Source: Steroidobacteraceae bacterium (GTDB taxonomy: Bacteria > Pseudomonadota > Gammaproteobacteria > Steroidobacterales > Steroidobacteraceae). Taken from it: 64,000 nucleotides of DNA. The notes under the pieces are model-generated. The model made no database searches. It saw only the letters and a program-made list of their open reading frames with translations, and was not told the DNA's origin. The stretch's first letter is position 1, and each line of letters starts with the position of its first letter. Positions 1 through 8,705 of this stretch are shown piece by piece. The position numbers and the translations under genes were made by a program. The DNA is taken from positions 62,001 to 126,000 of the forward strand of contig JAWLAG010000002.1 in NCBI GenBank assembly GCA_041395505.1, given 5' to 3'.

Positions 1-1161
1 ACCTGGGCCCTCACCCCGCCGCTGCAGCTCGCTGTCGACCTTCCGGCCGGCAATATCGCCGTACCATTGTGGCTGCGCCGCGCCGGCTCGAGCAGCAGCC
101 GCACGATCACCGTAACGCTCGCCAACTCGGCCACCGGCACGATCGGCAGCACGACACAGAGTTTTGCATCTCCGAGCAGCGGCGATCCGGTGCTGGTGAA
201 TGTCACGCTGCCCAATCCAACCGCGCAGAGTTTTCCGGCCGGATCGCTGTTCACGCTCGCAATCAGCCATGATGCGCCGGGCGGCAGCCGCCAGACACTG
301 GTTTTCCCCAATGGCGTCGGTGCGGGCAACGTCTCGCGTGTCGAATTGAACAGCAATACCGTCATCAATGTCGACAGCGTGACCATGCACACGGCCGCCT
401 ACCCGTCGACCGCGGTCGCATCGACTTTCCTGCCTGGAGCGACGATCCATATACGCGCCGTCGTGAGCGATCCCTTCGGAAGCTTCGACATCGCCGGCGC
501 GCGCCTCACCCTGGTCGATGGCAATGGCGCCACGCAAGTCAACAATGCCGCCATGGCGCAGGTCGCCGACAATGGCGCGGCCCTTCGGACCTACGAGTTC
601 GCCTATACGGTACCGCTGAATGGCGCACCCGGCGTCTGGACGGCCAACGTCACGGCAACCGAAGGCAGCGAAGGCACGGTGACCGATCTCGGCGTAGGCA
701 CGGTGACCATTGCGCCACTCCTGCCAACGCTGGCGGTCGCCAAGACCTCGAGCGCGTTTTCGGACCCCTACAACGGCACGAGCAATCCATTGCGCGTACC
801 GGGCGGGGTCACCCGCTACACCATTACGGTGACCAACAGCGGCCCGGGCAACGTGGACTCGGGCAGCCTCACGATTACCGACGTCGTGCCGCAGAATACG
901 GCACTTTACGTCGGGCCGGTCAATGGACCTGCCGTGCAATTTACCGATGGCGCGACAGCGAGTGGACTCAGCCTCGGCGCGGTCGCTTACTCGAACCAGC
1001 CAGGCGGCGGCGCGCCGTTCAACTACACGCCGTCGCCGGATGGCGGCGGGTTCGACGGCGCGGTGACCGGCATTCAGGTCACTTTGAACGGCACGATGGC
1101 CGCAGTCAGCGGCGCCAACCAGCCATCGTTCAGCATCGCAATCCGGGTGCGCGTCGACTGA
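1..1161 (+). CDS. DUF11-type repeat surface protein, 3' part
   Basis: The frame is open from the first base of the window, so only the C-terminal ~386 residues are present; the leucine codon at 67 is not a real start. The sequence is rich in Thr, Ser, Gly, Val and Asn, with repeated short beta-strand patterns typical of secreted Ig-like repeats. Around bases 780-1000 it shows the DUF11 pattern: a segment on 'TNSGPGNVDSG' followed by 'TDVVPQNT'. It ends in RVRVD with no visible PEP-CTERM, LPXTG or membrane anchor. This suggests an exported adhesin- or matrix-like protein. The function and N-terminal domains cannot be judged. The downstream SET gene is convergent, 19 bases away. Confidence 0.75.
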   Translation, partial: TWALTPPLQLAVDLPAGNIAVPLWLRRAGSSSSRTITVTLANSATGTIGSTTQSFASPSSGDPVLVNVTLPNPTAQSFPAGSLFTLAISHDAPGGSRQTLVFPNGVGAGNVSRVELNSNTVINVDSVTMHTAAYPSTAVASTFLPGATIHIRAVVSDPFGSFDIAGARLTLVDGNGATQVNNAAMAQVADNGAALRTYEFAYTVPLNGAPGVWTANVTATEGSEGTVTDLGVGTVTIAPLLPTLAVAKTSSAFSDPYNGTSNPLRVPGGVTRYTITVTNSGPGNVDSGSLTITDVVPQNTALYVGPVNGPAVQFTDGATASGLSLGAVAYSNQPGGGAPFNYTPSPDGGGFDGAVTGIQVTLNGTMAAVSGANQPSFSIAIRVRVD

Positions 1162-1180
1162 GCGCGTAACGCTCTCGCGA

Positions 1181-1741
1181 TCAGCGCGCGCGTCGCGTCC
1201 TGCGTTTCACCTTGGCCGTGCCGCGGCGGCGCTTAGCAGCCTTCGCCGGTGCAGCCTTCGCCAGCGCTGCCTTCTTGCGCCGCCTGGGTGGCCAGAGCAT
1301 GGAGCCGCGGCATTTGGGCGAGCCGCAGCGGCAGGCATAAATCTCATCGACATTCGGCGGATCGCTTTTCTCGCGACCGATCTGGTAGTCGTAGGTGAGT
1401 TCCTCGCCCTTGGCGATCGGCCGGACCGATTCGATGAATACGCGGCGGTTTTCGATGACCGACTCGCAATTGGGGTCGCAGGAGTGATTGATGAACCTGG
1501 CATCGTTGCCATTGTGGCCGGCATCGATCACGATCCTGCTATCGACGATGAACAGAAAGGTATGATTGTCGTTCTCGTCCTTGTCGTCGTAACGGTCATC
1601 GGCTTCCTTGTGGGAAACGCGATCGCCCAGGTACTCGATGACCCGAACACCCTTGGGGATCGCCTTGCTGGCGAAGCCGCCCATGCCGTGAACCTTCGAA
1701 CGTCTGACCCTGAACCAGGGTGAATCCTGTTGCTGTTTCAT
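1181..1741 (-). CDS. SET-domain protein-lysine methyltransferase with basic tail
   Basis: Predicted SAM-dependent lysine methyltransferase, 186 aa. Visible SET hallmarks are the N-terminal GMGGFA turn (~19-24), the RFINHSC motif (82-88) that forms the cofactor/substrate knot, and ELTYDY (114-119) with the catalytic tyrosine. A post-SET cysteine cluster follows: C137, C139 and C144, plus C91 after NHSC. Residues ~151-186 are a Lys/Arg/Ala-rich tail that resembles histone H1 or bacterial nucleoid-protein tails, so it may bind nucleic acid or be a self-substrate; this is inference. Bacterial SET proteins are widespread but few have known targets. The start is the ATG at 1741, 26 bases from the thyA stop, so it could be read with lgt-thyA. 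Confidence 0.88.
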   Translation of the reverse strand: MKQQQDSPWFRVRRSKVHGMGGFASKAIPKGVRVIEYLGDRVSHKEADDRYDDKDENDNHTFLFIVDSRIVIDAGHNGNDARFINHSCDPNCESVIENRRVFIESVRPIAKGEELTYDYQIGREKSDPPNVDEIYACRCGSPKCRGSMLWPPRRRKKAALAKAAPAKAAKRRRGTAKVKRRTRRAR

Positions 1742-1767
1742 CGTCGATTGAGTGTTGCCTATGCTGG

Positions 1768-2562
1768 TTAAACGGCCACCGCGGCCTTGATTGCCGGATG
1801 GTATTGATAATTCTCGAATTCGAAGTCGTCAAAACGATACTCGAAGATACTGGGTGGCCGCCGCCGGATACGCAGGTGCGGCGCCGGCAACGGCTCGCGC
1901 GCCAATTGCAGGTCGGCCTGGGCAAGATGGTTCTGGTAGAGGTGACAGTCGCCACCGGTCCAGATGAACTCGCCCGGCTCGAGATCGCATTGCTCGGCGA
2001 GCATGTGCGTAAGCAACGCGTAGGATGCAATGTTGAACGGCACGCCGAGAAAGATATCGGCGCTGCGCTGATACAGCTGGCAGGACAGGCGCCCGCCGGC
2101 GACATAGAACTGAAAGAAAGCGTGACAGGGCATCAGCGCCATGCGCTCCAGCTCGCCGACGTTCCAGGCGCTGACGATGATGCGTCGCGAATCCGGATTG
2201 CTGCGCAACTGCGCGACGACTGCACTGATCTGATCGATCTGCCGCCCATCCGCGGCGGGCCAACTGCGCCATTGGTGTCCGTAGACTGGGCCCAATTCGC
2301 CGTTCGCGTCGGCCCACTCATCCCAGATACTGACACCGTGTTCGCGAAGATAAGCGACATTGGTATCGCCGCGCAGGAACCATAGCAGTTCGTGGACGAT
2401 CGATTTCAGGTGCACCCGCTTGGTCGTGACCAGCGGAAATCCGCGTCCGAGGTCAAAGCGCATTTGATAGCCGAAAACCGACAAGGTGCCAGTGCCGGTG
2501 CGATCGCCCTTGTGTGCGCCCGTGCTTCGCACATGGCGCATGAACTCGAGGTAGGCTTTCAT
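1768..2562 (-). CDS. thyA: thymidylate synthase
   Basis: Makes dTMP from dUMP using 5,10-methylene-THF as methyl donor and reductant. The 264-aa length equals the E. coli enzyme. The catalytic cysteine lies in MPCHAFFQFY (C146), and the phosphate-binding arginines and the conserved RxxxGTGT segment near the N-terminus are present. The frame stays open upstream to 2625, but the ATG at 2562 matches the family N-terminus (MKAYLEFMRHV). It overlaps the lgt stop as ATGA, so the two genes are probably translationally coupled, as the lgt-thyA pair is in many proteobacteria. Confidence 0.97.
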   Translation of the reverse strand: MKAYLEFMRHVRSTGAHKGDRTGTGTLSVFGYQMRFDLGRGFPLVTTKRVHLKSIVHELLWFLRGDTNVAYLREHGVSIWDEWADANGELGPVYGHQWRSWPAADGRQIDQISAVVAQLRSNPDSRRIIVSAWNVGELERMALMPCHAFFQFYVAGGRLSCQLYQRSADIFLGVPFNIASYALLTHMLAEQCDLEPGEFIWTGGDCHLYQNHLAQADLQLAREPLPAPHLRIRRRPPSIFEYRFDDFEFENYQYHPAIKAAVAV

Positions 2563-3359
2563 GATGCGGTCGCGAAATTGCCGCTGGGTCGACTGCGACG
2601 GTAGGCGACAACGAGCAGCGCACAACCGGCGAGGAACATCGGCAGCGACAATAGCTGCCCCATGGTCAACCAGCCGCCCGCGAGGTAACCGATATGCGCA
2701 TCGGGCAGGCGCCAGAATTCGACAGTCATGCGCGCGAGGCTATAGAGAACGAGGAACAGACCAGACGGCGCGAGCTGGGGTCGCCGCCTCGCGGTGAACC
2801 ACCACAGGATGGCAAACAAGATGACACCCTCGCCCAACGCCTCGTAGAGCTGGGTCGGGTGGCGTGCCTGACCGTCCACGACAAAGGCCCAGGGGACCTC
2901 GCCGGGCTTGCCCCACAGTTCGCCATTGATGAAATTGCCAAGGCGCCCGGCCAGCAGGCCGATCCCGGGGAGCGGTGCCGTGAAGTCGAAAACGTCGGCG
3001 ATCGCGCGCCCACGCCGGCGCGCGAACAGCGCGAGGGCGATCAGCACACCGATCAGGCCGCCGTGAAAGGACATGCCGCCGTCCATGATCTTCAGCGGAT
3101 AGAGCCAGTCGTCACGCCAGTAACCGAGGCCGTAGAAAAGCACATAGCCGAGGCGGCCGCCCAGGATCACCCCGAGCATGGCGAAGAATATGAGGTCATC
3201 GACATCGACCGCGCTCCAGGTGGAGCCCCGCTGCCGGGCGCGGCGGCGGGCAAGCCACCAGGCCGCGGCAAATCCGATGAGGTACATGATGCCGTACCAG
3301 CGAATCTTGACAGGCCCGAGCGAGATGGCGACCGGATCGACATTCGGAAACGTCAGCAT
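2559..3359 (-). CDS. lgt: prolipoprotein diacylglyceryl transferase
   Basis: Transfers diacylglycerol from phosphatidylglycerol to the lipobox cysteine of prolipoproteins in the inner membrane. The 266-aa protein has about seven hydrophobic segments, the HGG motif in the MSFHGG region and the Lgt signature GRLGNFINGELWG. This is followed by RHPTQLYEA, which carries further conserved residues. The ATG at 3359 gives the usual N-terminus (MLTFPNVDPVA); the open frame upstream is not Lgt-like. It lies 11 bases after the methyltransferase stop and overlaps thyA by four bases. Confidence 0.97.
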   Translation of the reverse strand: MLTFPNVDPVAISLGPVKIRWYGIMYLIGFAAAWWLARRRARQRGSTWSAVDVDDLIFFAMLGVILGGRLGYVLFYGLGYWRDDWLYPLKIMDGGMSFHGGLIGVLIALALFARRRGRAIADVFDFTAPLPGIGLLAGRLGNFINGELWGKPGEVPWAFVVDGQARHPTQLYEALGEGVILFAILWWFTARRRPQLAPSGLFLVLYSLARMTVEFWRLPDAHIGYLAGGWLTMGQLLSLPMFLAGCALLVVAYRRSRPSGNFATAS

Positions 3360-3370
3360 GGTGGCCAATT

Positions 3371-4588
3371 TTAGCGGTTTGGCAGGCGCGCGATGCGGCA
3401 AAAAAACACCTTGAGGTAGCGGGTCTCCGCAACGGCGGGCAGGAAGGGATGATCGGCCGACTGACCGCCCACTTCCAGCACCTGCGCGAATACGCCGCTT
3501 TGGCGTGCCGCATGGGCGATCTCGGCGAGCAGGTCGGCCTCGGCGAGGTGATATGAACAGGACGCCGACACCAACAAGCCCTGATCGTGCAGGCACCGCA
3601 TCGCCAGTTGATTGAGCTTGCGATAAGCGGCCCGGGCACGCGCCAGATCGCGACGCCGCTTGGCCAGAGCCGGCGGATCGATGATCACGATGTCGAATCG
3701 CTCGCCGCGAGCGTGCAGCTGCTCGAGCGCATCGAAAGCATCGCTCTGCAGGGTTTCGAGCTCGAAGCCATTGTCGCGCGCACAGGCGACGGCATTGGCA
3801 AGCGCGCCGGCGGAGGAGTCGACAGCCAGTGCGCTACCTGCCCCGGCGGCCAGAGCGGTGCTCGCCCAGGCACCGGCATACGAGAACACATCGAGGACAC
3901 GGGCACCGCGTACGACATGGCGTCGCAGGCGTTGTCGATTGTCGCGCTGATCGTAGAACCAGCCGGTCTTTTGCAGCCCGGTGAACGGCAACTGAAATCG
4001 CAACGGGCCTTCGCGCACCTCGAGCATGGCGGGCGCGGCGCCGACCCAGCGCTGCTCGTGTGCAAGGCCTTCGAGATCACGCGCCGAACTGTCGTTCTTC
4101 CACAGCAATGCGGCGGGTTTCAGCACGCGATCCACTGCCCGCTCGAGCGCCGGGCGCAACGCCTCCATGCCGCAAGTTGCGATCTGGCCAACCAGGACAT
4201 CGCCGTAGCGATCAAGAATCAGGCCCGGCAGTCGATCCGCCTCGCCGAACACCACCCGATACCAGGGATCGCTGTAGAGCTGCTGGCGGCACTCGAGCGC
4301 GCGCTCGAGACGCAGGGCGATCAGCTCCTCGCCGAGCGGCCCTTCGGAAGGGTCCGCGACGAGGCGCGCGCAGATCAGGCTATGTGGATTGACATAGACG
4401 AAACCCAGCAGCTCACCGCGGGCGCTCAGCAGGCGCGCCTGCGATCCAGGTGCGAAGGATTTCAATGGGCTGTGGCGGTTGTCCACTTCGTTGGCGAATA
4501 CCCAGACGTGGCCCGCTCGCAGTCGCCGCTCCTCACGAGGCAGGAGCCGAAGTTCTGCAAGCAGGCCTGTTGGGCTCGGAATATTCAT
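3371..4588 (-). CDS. rlmI: PUA-containing class I rRNA methyltransferase (RlmI-like)
   Basis: Predicted SAM-dependent 23S rRNA cytosine-C5 methyltransferase, 405 aa (E. coli RlmI is 396). The N-terminal ~80 residues form a PUA-like RNA-binding part (LRAGHVWVFANEVD). A central domain carries the YxDQRDNR segment, a Rossmann motif I in VLDVFSYAGAWA, and the catalytic-region motif IIDPPALAK. The start is placed at the ATG at 4588; the upstream open frame is not family-like. It begins the minus-strand group with lgt, thyA and perhaps the SET gene. Assignment to RlmI rather than a sister methyltransferase rests on length and motif order only. Confidence 0.85.
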   Translation of the reverse strand: MNIPSPTGLLAELRLLPREERRLRAGHVWVFANEVDNRHSPLKSFAPGSQARLLSARGELLGFVYVNPHSLICARLVADPSEGPLGEELIALRLERALECRQQLYSDPWYRVVFGEADRLPGLILDRYGDVLVGQIATCGMEALRPALERAVDRVLKPAALLWKNDSSARDLEGLAHEQRWVGAAPAMLEVREGPLRFQLPFTGLQKTGWFYDQRDNRQRLRRHVVRGARVLDVFSYAGAWASTALAAGAGSALAVDSSAGALANAVACARDNGFELETLQSDAFDALEQLHARGERFDIVIIDPPALAKRRRDLARARAAYRKLNQLAMRCLHDQGLLVSASCSYHLAEADLLAEIAHAARQSGVFAQVLEVGGQSADHPFLPAVAETRYLKVFFCRIARLPNR

Positions 4589-4670
4589 GGGGGCGATGCG
4601 ACCCGGTCGCGACAGCGTCGTCGCGTTGTTATAGTGACACGCACATTTTAGTCCATTCACCGGAGCAGCC

Positions 4671-6770
4671 CTGAGCAATCAGACGTCAGGCAACCGTCTC
4701 ACGAGCGAGACCAGCCCCTACCTGCGCCAGCATGCCGATAATCCCGTGCATTGGCAGCCCTGGGACGATGCGGCGCTTGAAATCGCGCGCGCCAGCGGCA
4801 AGCCCATTTTGCTGTCGATAGGATATGCAGCCTGTCATTGGTGCCACGTCATGGCGCACGAGTCGTTCGAGGATCCGGCGACAGCCGCCGTGATGAATGA
4901 ACTATTCGTCAATATCAAGGTCGACCGCGAGGAGCGGCCGGACCTCGACAGGATCTACCAGCTTGCGCACCAGCTGCTCACACGCCGCGGCGGCGGCTGG
5001 CCATTGACGATGTTCCTTGCTCATGACGATCAACGACCATTTTTCGGCGGCACATATTTTCCGCCGCAGGCGCGCTTTGGACTGCCGGCGTTCCGCGATC
5101 TGCTGGAGCGCGTCGCTGCGTATTACCGAGAGCGTCAAAGCGAATTGCGCGAACAGAATCGCGCGCTCCTCTCGGCGCTGACCGAAATCATGGCCGCGGA
5201 GGCCGGCGAGCAGGGCCCGCTGGACGCCGAGCCCATCAAGGCCTGGCGCAGCGAGATCGCGGCGCAATTCGACGCGCGCCACGGCGGCTTCGGTGGTGCA
5301 CCCAAGTTTCCCCATGTGAGCAGCATCGATCTGCTGTTGCGGCAATGGTGGCGCAGTGCCCGTAGCGAGCAACCGGACCTTGAGGCCCTGGCGATGCACA
5401 GCCTGACGCTACAGCGCATGGCAGACGGCGGGCTGTTCGATCACCTCGGCGGTGGCTTCTGCCGTTACAGCGTCGATGCGTCCTGGCAGATCCCGCATTT
5501 CGAGAAAATGCTCTACGACAATGCCGGACTCATCGCGAGCTACGCCGAAGCGGCACTGGCGACCGGCGAGGAACGTTACCGCAAGACTGCCAATGAGGTC
5601 GGTGACTGGTTGCTGCGGGAGATGCAGGCGCCAGGCGGTGCCTTCTATTCGAGCCTGGATGCCGATTCGGAAGGCGAAGAGGGGCGCTTCTACGTCTGGC
5701 AGCGCGATGAGATCGCGCAGCAATTGACCGCGCCGGATCAAGACCTGTTTGCCGCCCGCTTCGGTCTCGACGGCGAACCCAATTTCGAATCGGCCTGGCA
5801 TCTAGCCGTCAAGTGCGACTTCGAGGCACTCGCCGCGCAGGCCAATCTGCCCGTTGCCGATGTCAGGGCGCGCATCGATTCGGCGCGGGCCAGACTTCTC
5901 GCTGTTCGTGACGAGCGAGTGCGCCCTTCGCGCGACGAGAAAATACTGACCTCGTGGAATGCCCTCGCGATACGCGGCCTGGTGATCGCCGCCCGCAGTC
6001 TGCGGCGCGACGACCTCGCTGATGCCGCGCGATCGGCGAGCGCATTCCTGCTGCGACACCTGTATCGCGATGCCCGCCTGCTTGCGACGGCGCTCGACGA
6101 TGGCACGGCCAAGTTGAATGGCTACCTCGACGACTACGCGCTGCTGGCGGATGCGCTCGTGGAACTGCTGCAGCTCGGCTGGCAGCCCGAGCTCGGCGCC
6201 GCGTTGCTACAACTCATCGAGACCCTGCTGGCTCAATTCGCCGATGAGCAGGCGGGCGGATTCTTCTTCACGAGCCGGGACCATGAGTCGCTGCTGCTGC
6301 GCAGTCGCAGTTTTGCCGACGATGCGAGCATCGGTGGCAGCGCCTGCGCCACTCGCGTCCTGCAGCGCTGCGGCTGGTTATTCGCAGAGCCGCGCTATCT
6401 TGCTGCAGCCGAGAAGAGCCTGCGTGCCGCAAGGGCGGCCAGCCTCCGCCATCCCGCCGCACACAGCGGCATGTTGCTTGCGCTCGATGAATTTCTGCAC
6501 CCGCCGGCACTGGTGATATTGCGCGGTCCGCGCACGGCGCTCGCCGAGTGGTGCAACGAGCTCGACGCGCTCTACGATGCCGGCCGACTCGTGTTCCCCA
6601 TCGCCGAGGACTGCGCGGGCTTGCCGGCCGCCCTGGCAGGCAAAGCGGGCGTTCCGGGTGAAGTGCGGGCTTATGTGTGCCGCGGCTTGACCTGCGGCGC
6701 GGCACTTGCAAGCCTCGAGGATCTCGTCGCGGCGCTCGGCTACGGCGGCGCGGCCGCCGCTTGCGGCTGA
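4671..6770 (+). CDS. thioredoxin-fold DUF255 (YyaL/SSP411-type) protein
   Basis: Large cytoplasmic protein of the DUF255/spermatogenesis-associated-20 family, with an N-terminal thioredoxin fold and a C-terminal six-hairpin glycosidase-like toroid. The biochemical role is unsettled. The redox-like motif ACHWCHVM has C55 and C58 counted from the proposed start. The family's conserved opening (NRLxxETSPYLxQHAxNPVxW) lies upstream of the first GTG (4746) and no ATG or GTG precedes it in frame. The CTG at 4671, five bases after GGAG (4662-4665), gives exactly the expected N-terminus, so I use it. The stop at 6770 overlaps the convergent gene by 31 bases. Confidence 0.88.
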   Translation: MSNQTSGNRLTSETSPYLRQHADNPVHWQPWDDAALEIARASGKPILLSIGYAACHWCHVMAHESFEDPATAAVMNELFVNIKVDREERPDLDRIYQLAHQLLTRRGGGWPLTMFLAHDDQRPFFGGTYFPPQARFGLPAFRDLLERVAAYYRERQSELREQNRALLSALTEIMAAEAGEQGPLDAEPIKAWRSEIAAQFDARHGGFGGAPKFPHVSSIDLLLRQWWRSARSEQPDLEALAMHSLTLQRMADGGLFDHLGGGFCRYSVDASWQIPHFEKMLYDNAGLIASYAEAALATGEERYRKTANEVGDWLLREMQAPGGAFYSSLDADSEGEEGRFYVWQRDEIAQQLTAPDQDLFAARFGLDGEPNFESAWHLAVKCDFEALAAQANLPVADVRARIDSARARLLAVRDERVRPSRDEKILTSWNALAIRGLVIAARSLRRDDLADAARSASAFLLRHLYRDARLLATALDDGTAKLNGYLDDYALLADALVELLQLGWQPELGAALLQLIETLLAQFADEQAGGFFFTSRDHESLLLRSRSFADDASIGGSACATRVLQRCGWLFAEPRYLAAAEKSLRAARAASLRHPAAHSGMLLALDEFLHPPALVILRGPRTALAEWCNELDALYDAGRLVFPIAEDCAGLPAALAGKAGVPGEVRAYVCRGLTCGAALASLEDLVAALGYGGAAAACG

Positions 6771-7327
6771 AGGTCGGTCGAGCCCGGCGGCAGGCCCAGT
6801 TCCTCGTCGGTCGGTGCGACCGCAAACTGGCGTACCGGTTCGGTTTCCACCAAGCGCTTGAGCGCCTCGAGATCACGCTGCCGCTGCTTCGCGATGCCCC
6901 GCTTCAGGAGCGGTATGAATACGCGTCGCCAGCCGCGCGGCTGCATGATGCTGTGCCAGCTCAACTGGCATTGCTCGCCCATGTCTTCGATGGCGAATTC
7001 ACTCAGCATGCGCGCACGCGGCGATAGCGACTGCGCGACATAGAGGCGTGGCGGCACGACCTCGAGCGCCGTCTCCTCGCTCGCATAGTCGTCATAGACA
7101 AACCGGCGTTTGCTGTCGACGCCGCGGGTCTGGCCAAATACCGTCTCGACACGTTGCAACCCCTCCAGCCAGCGCGCGGCCTGATGTTCGTCCATGAGCA
7201 CCAGCCAGGCCTGCGGCGCAGGACGGTCGATCGTGATGCTGTTCTTGAACTCGACCTTGTCGAAGGTAATGGCAACGAGTAGCGCGATGACGAGCAACGC
7301 CGCGATCACATTGATGATGATTTTCAT
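6740..7327 (-). CDS. membrane-anchored SRPBCC-fold protein
   Basis: 195 aa. Residues ~1-22 are one hydrophobic segment (signal anchor), followed by an SRPBCC/polyketide-cyclase-like domain: the strand around FKNSITIDRPAPQAW, then the acidic helix with WLEGLQRVETV, is typical of that fold's start. The C-terminus is Pro/Ala rich. The fold suggests binding of a hydrophobic ligand near the membrane, but no function can be assigned. The ATG at 7327 overlaps the upstream decarboxylase stop (ATGA), so the two may be co-expressed. The last 31 bases overlap the convergent DUF255 gene. Confidence 0.7.
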   Translation of the reverse strand: MKIIINVIAALLVIALLVAITFDKVEFKNSITIDRPAPQAWLVLMDEHQAARWLEGLQRVETVFGQTRGVDSKRRFVYDDYASEETALEVVPPRLYVAQSLSPRARMLSEFAIEDMGEQCQLSWHSIMQPRGWRRVFIPLLKRGIAKQRQRDLEALKRLVETEPVRQFAVAPTDEELGLPPGSTDLQPQAAAAPP

Positions 7328-8673
7328 CGGCTGCCTCGACGCTGGGTTTGAGGGCGCCTGGGACGGCGCCGCGTGGACTCGACGACCGCCTGGTGCCCGG
7401 TATCTCCGGGCCAGGCATTGACGGTAATGATGCGGGCGCGCGGGAAGAAGTTGAAATCCGTCGCGCTCGCGGCCGTGTAGGCGCCCATCGCGCGGCCCAT
7501 GATCAGATCGCCAGCCTGCAATTGCGGCAACATGATGTTCTCGGCGACCACGTCGATACTGTCACAGGTAGGACCCGCAAGCACGGACGGGTATTTGCGC
7601 GCGCTGCCACCCAGTGCCTCCACGGGATAGCGGGCGTGATCGTAGAGCTGTCCACTGTAGGAGCCGTACAGGCCATCGTCGAGGTAATACCACCATAGCC
7701 CCTCGCGGCGCGCCCGGCCCATCACGCTTGCGACACCGAGCGCCGCGGGACCCACGATATAGCGACCCGGTTCGGCTATGACCCGCACATTGCGCGGCAC
7801 CTCGCGCAGTGCCTTGCGAATGGGCGCGCAGAAGAACTGTATGTCCGGCGCTCGCTGCGCGTAGTCGATGGGGAACCCGCCACCGATGTCGAGCGTCGTC
7901 GGTGTTGCAAGGCGCATCTGGCGCGCCGTGGCAAGAAGCTGCGTGCAGACCTCGATCGCCTCGACGTGCTTCAGGGCATCGGCTGATTGCGAGCCGACGT
8001 GAAAGGAAAACCCGGTCACCTCGATCCCGAGCCTGCGCGCCAGTCGGCACAGTTCGATGGCGTCTTCGGGATCGCAGCCGAATTTCCGCGACAGGTCACA
8101 GACCGCGCCCGGGCTGCGGAAGGAAACGCGCAGCAACAACCCGGCGCGACTGGCGAAAGGCCGGAACTTGCGGATCTCGTCCGGATTGTCGGCAACGAAG
8201 GTCCGCACGCCATAATCCAGCGCAGCGCGGATGTCGGCTTCGCGCTTGATCGGATGCGTATGGATGCAACGGCCCGGATCGACGCGCATGCGACGCACGA
8301 GATCGACCTCGCCACTGGTTGCAAGATCGAGCCAGCCGCCCATTTCGAGCACGGTGCGCACCACCGAGGGGTGCGGCATGGGCTTCAGGGCGTAGTGCAG
8401 GTCGACCCCCGGCAGTGCCCTTTGCAGCTGGCGGTACTGACGGCGCAATCGATCGCAGTCGAGTATCAGCAGCGGCGAACCGAAATTGGCAACCAGGCGC
8501 CGTACCGCGGCGGGCCGAAAGGGGTCGCCCGCCACTGCAGGCTTGACGGATTTCGCAACCGACCGGGTCTTGCTCTTGGTATGACTCAACGCGCTGCCAG
8601 CCTTGGAACATTTGGCGGTCACCAGGACCGCGCCGAATCGCACAGTTTCACGAAATTGGCGGGCGGCGCGCAA
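7324..8673 (-). CDS. type III PLP-dependent decarboxylase (ornithine/lysine decarboxylase-like)
   Basis: Fold-type III (alanine-racemase-like) amino-acid decarboxylase. The PLP lysine is in HYALKPMPHP (K97 on the longest frame), the glycine loop is DIGGGFPIDY, the phosphate-binding region is EPGRYIVGPA, and the intersubunit catalytic cysteine is in the CDSID motif (C370). This matches eukaryotic-type ornithine decarboxylases, so putrescine (or cadaverine) formation is likely. The first ~45 residues are low-complexity and basic. The TTG at 8673 has no clear ribosome site; GTG at 8622 is an alternative, so the true start is uncertain. It is divergent from the AAA gene. Confidence 0.88.
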   Translation of the reverse strand: MRAARQFRETVRFGAVLVTAKCSKAGSALSHTKSKTRSVAKSVKPAVAGDPFRPAAVRRLVANFGSPLLILDCDRLRRQYRQLQRALPGVDLHYALKPMPHPSVVRTVLEMGGWLDLATSGEVDLVRRMRVDPGRCIHTHPIKREADIRAALDYGVRTFVADNPDEIRKFRPFASRAGLLLRVSFRSPGAVCDLSRKFGCDPEDAIELCRLARRLGIEVTGFSFHVGSQSADALKHVEAIEVCTQLLATARQMRLATPTTLDIGGGFPIDYAQRAPDIQFFCAPIRKALREVPRNVRVIAEPGRYIVGPAALGVASVMGRARREGLWWYYLDDGLYGSYSGQLYDHARYPVEALGGSARKYPSVLAGPTCDSIDVVAENIMLPQLQAGDLIMGRAMGAYTAASATDFNFFPRARIITVNAWPGDTGHQAVVESTRRRPRRPQTQRRGSR

Positions 8674-8705
8674 GGGCCGTTCGGGGATTTGCTACTCTTT
8701 GGACC

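Noticed and set aside
3587..4651. 354-aa plus-strand open frame
   Set aside because: Antisense to the RlmI-like gene, which has full methyltransferase motifs.
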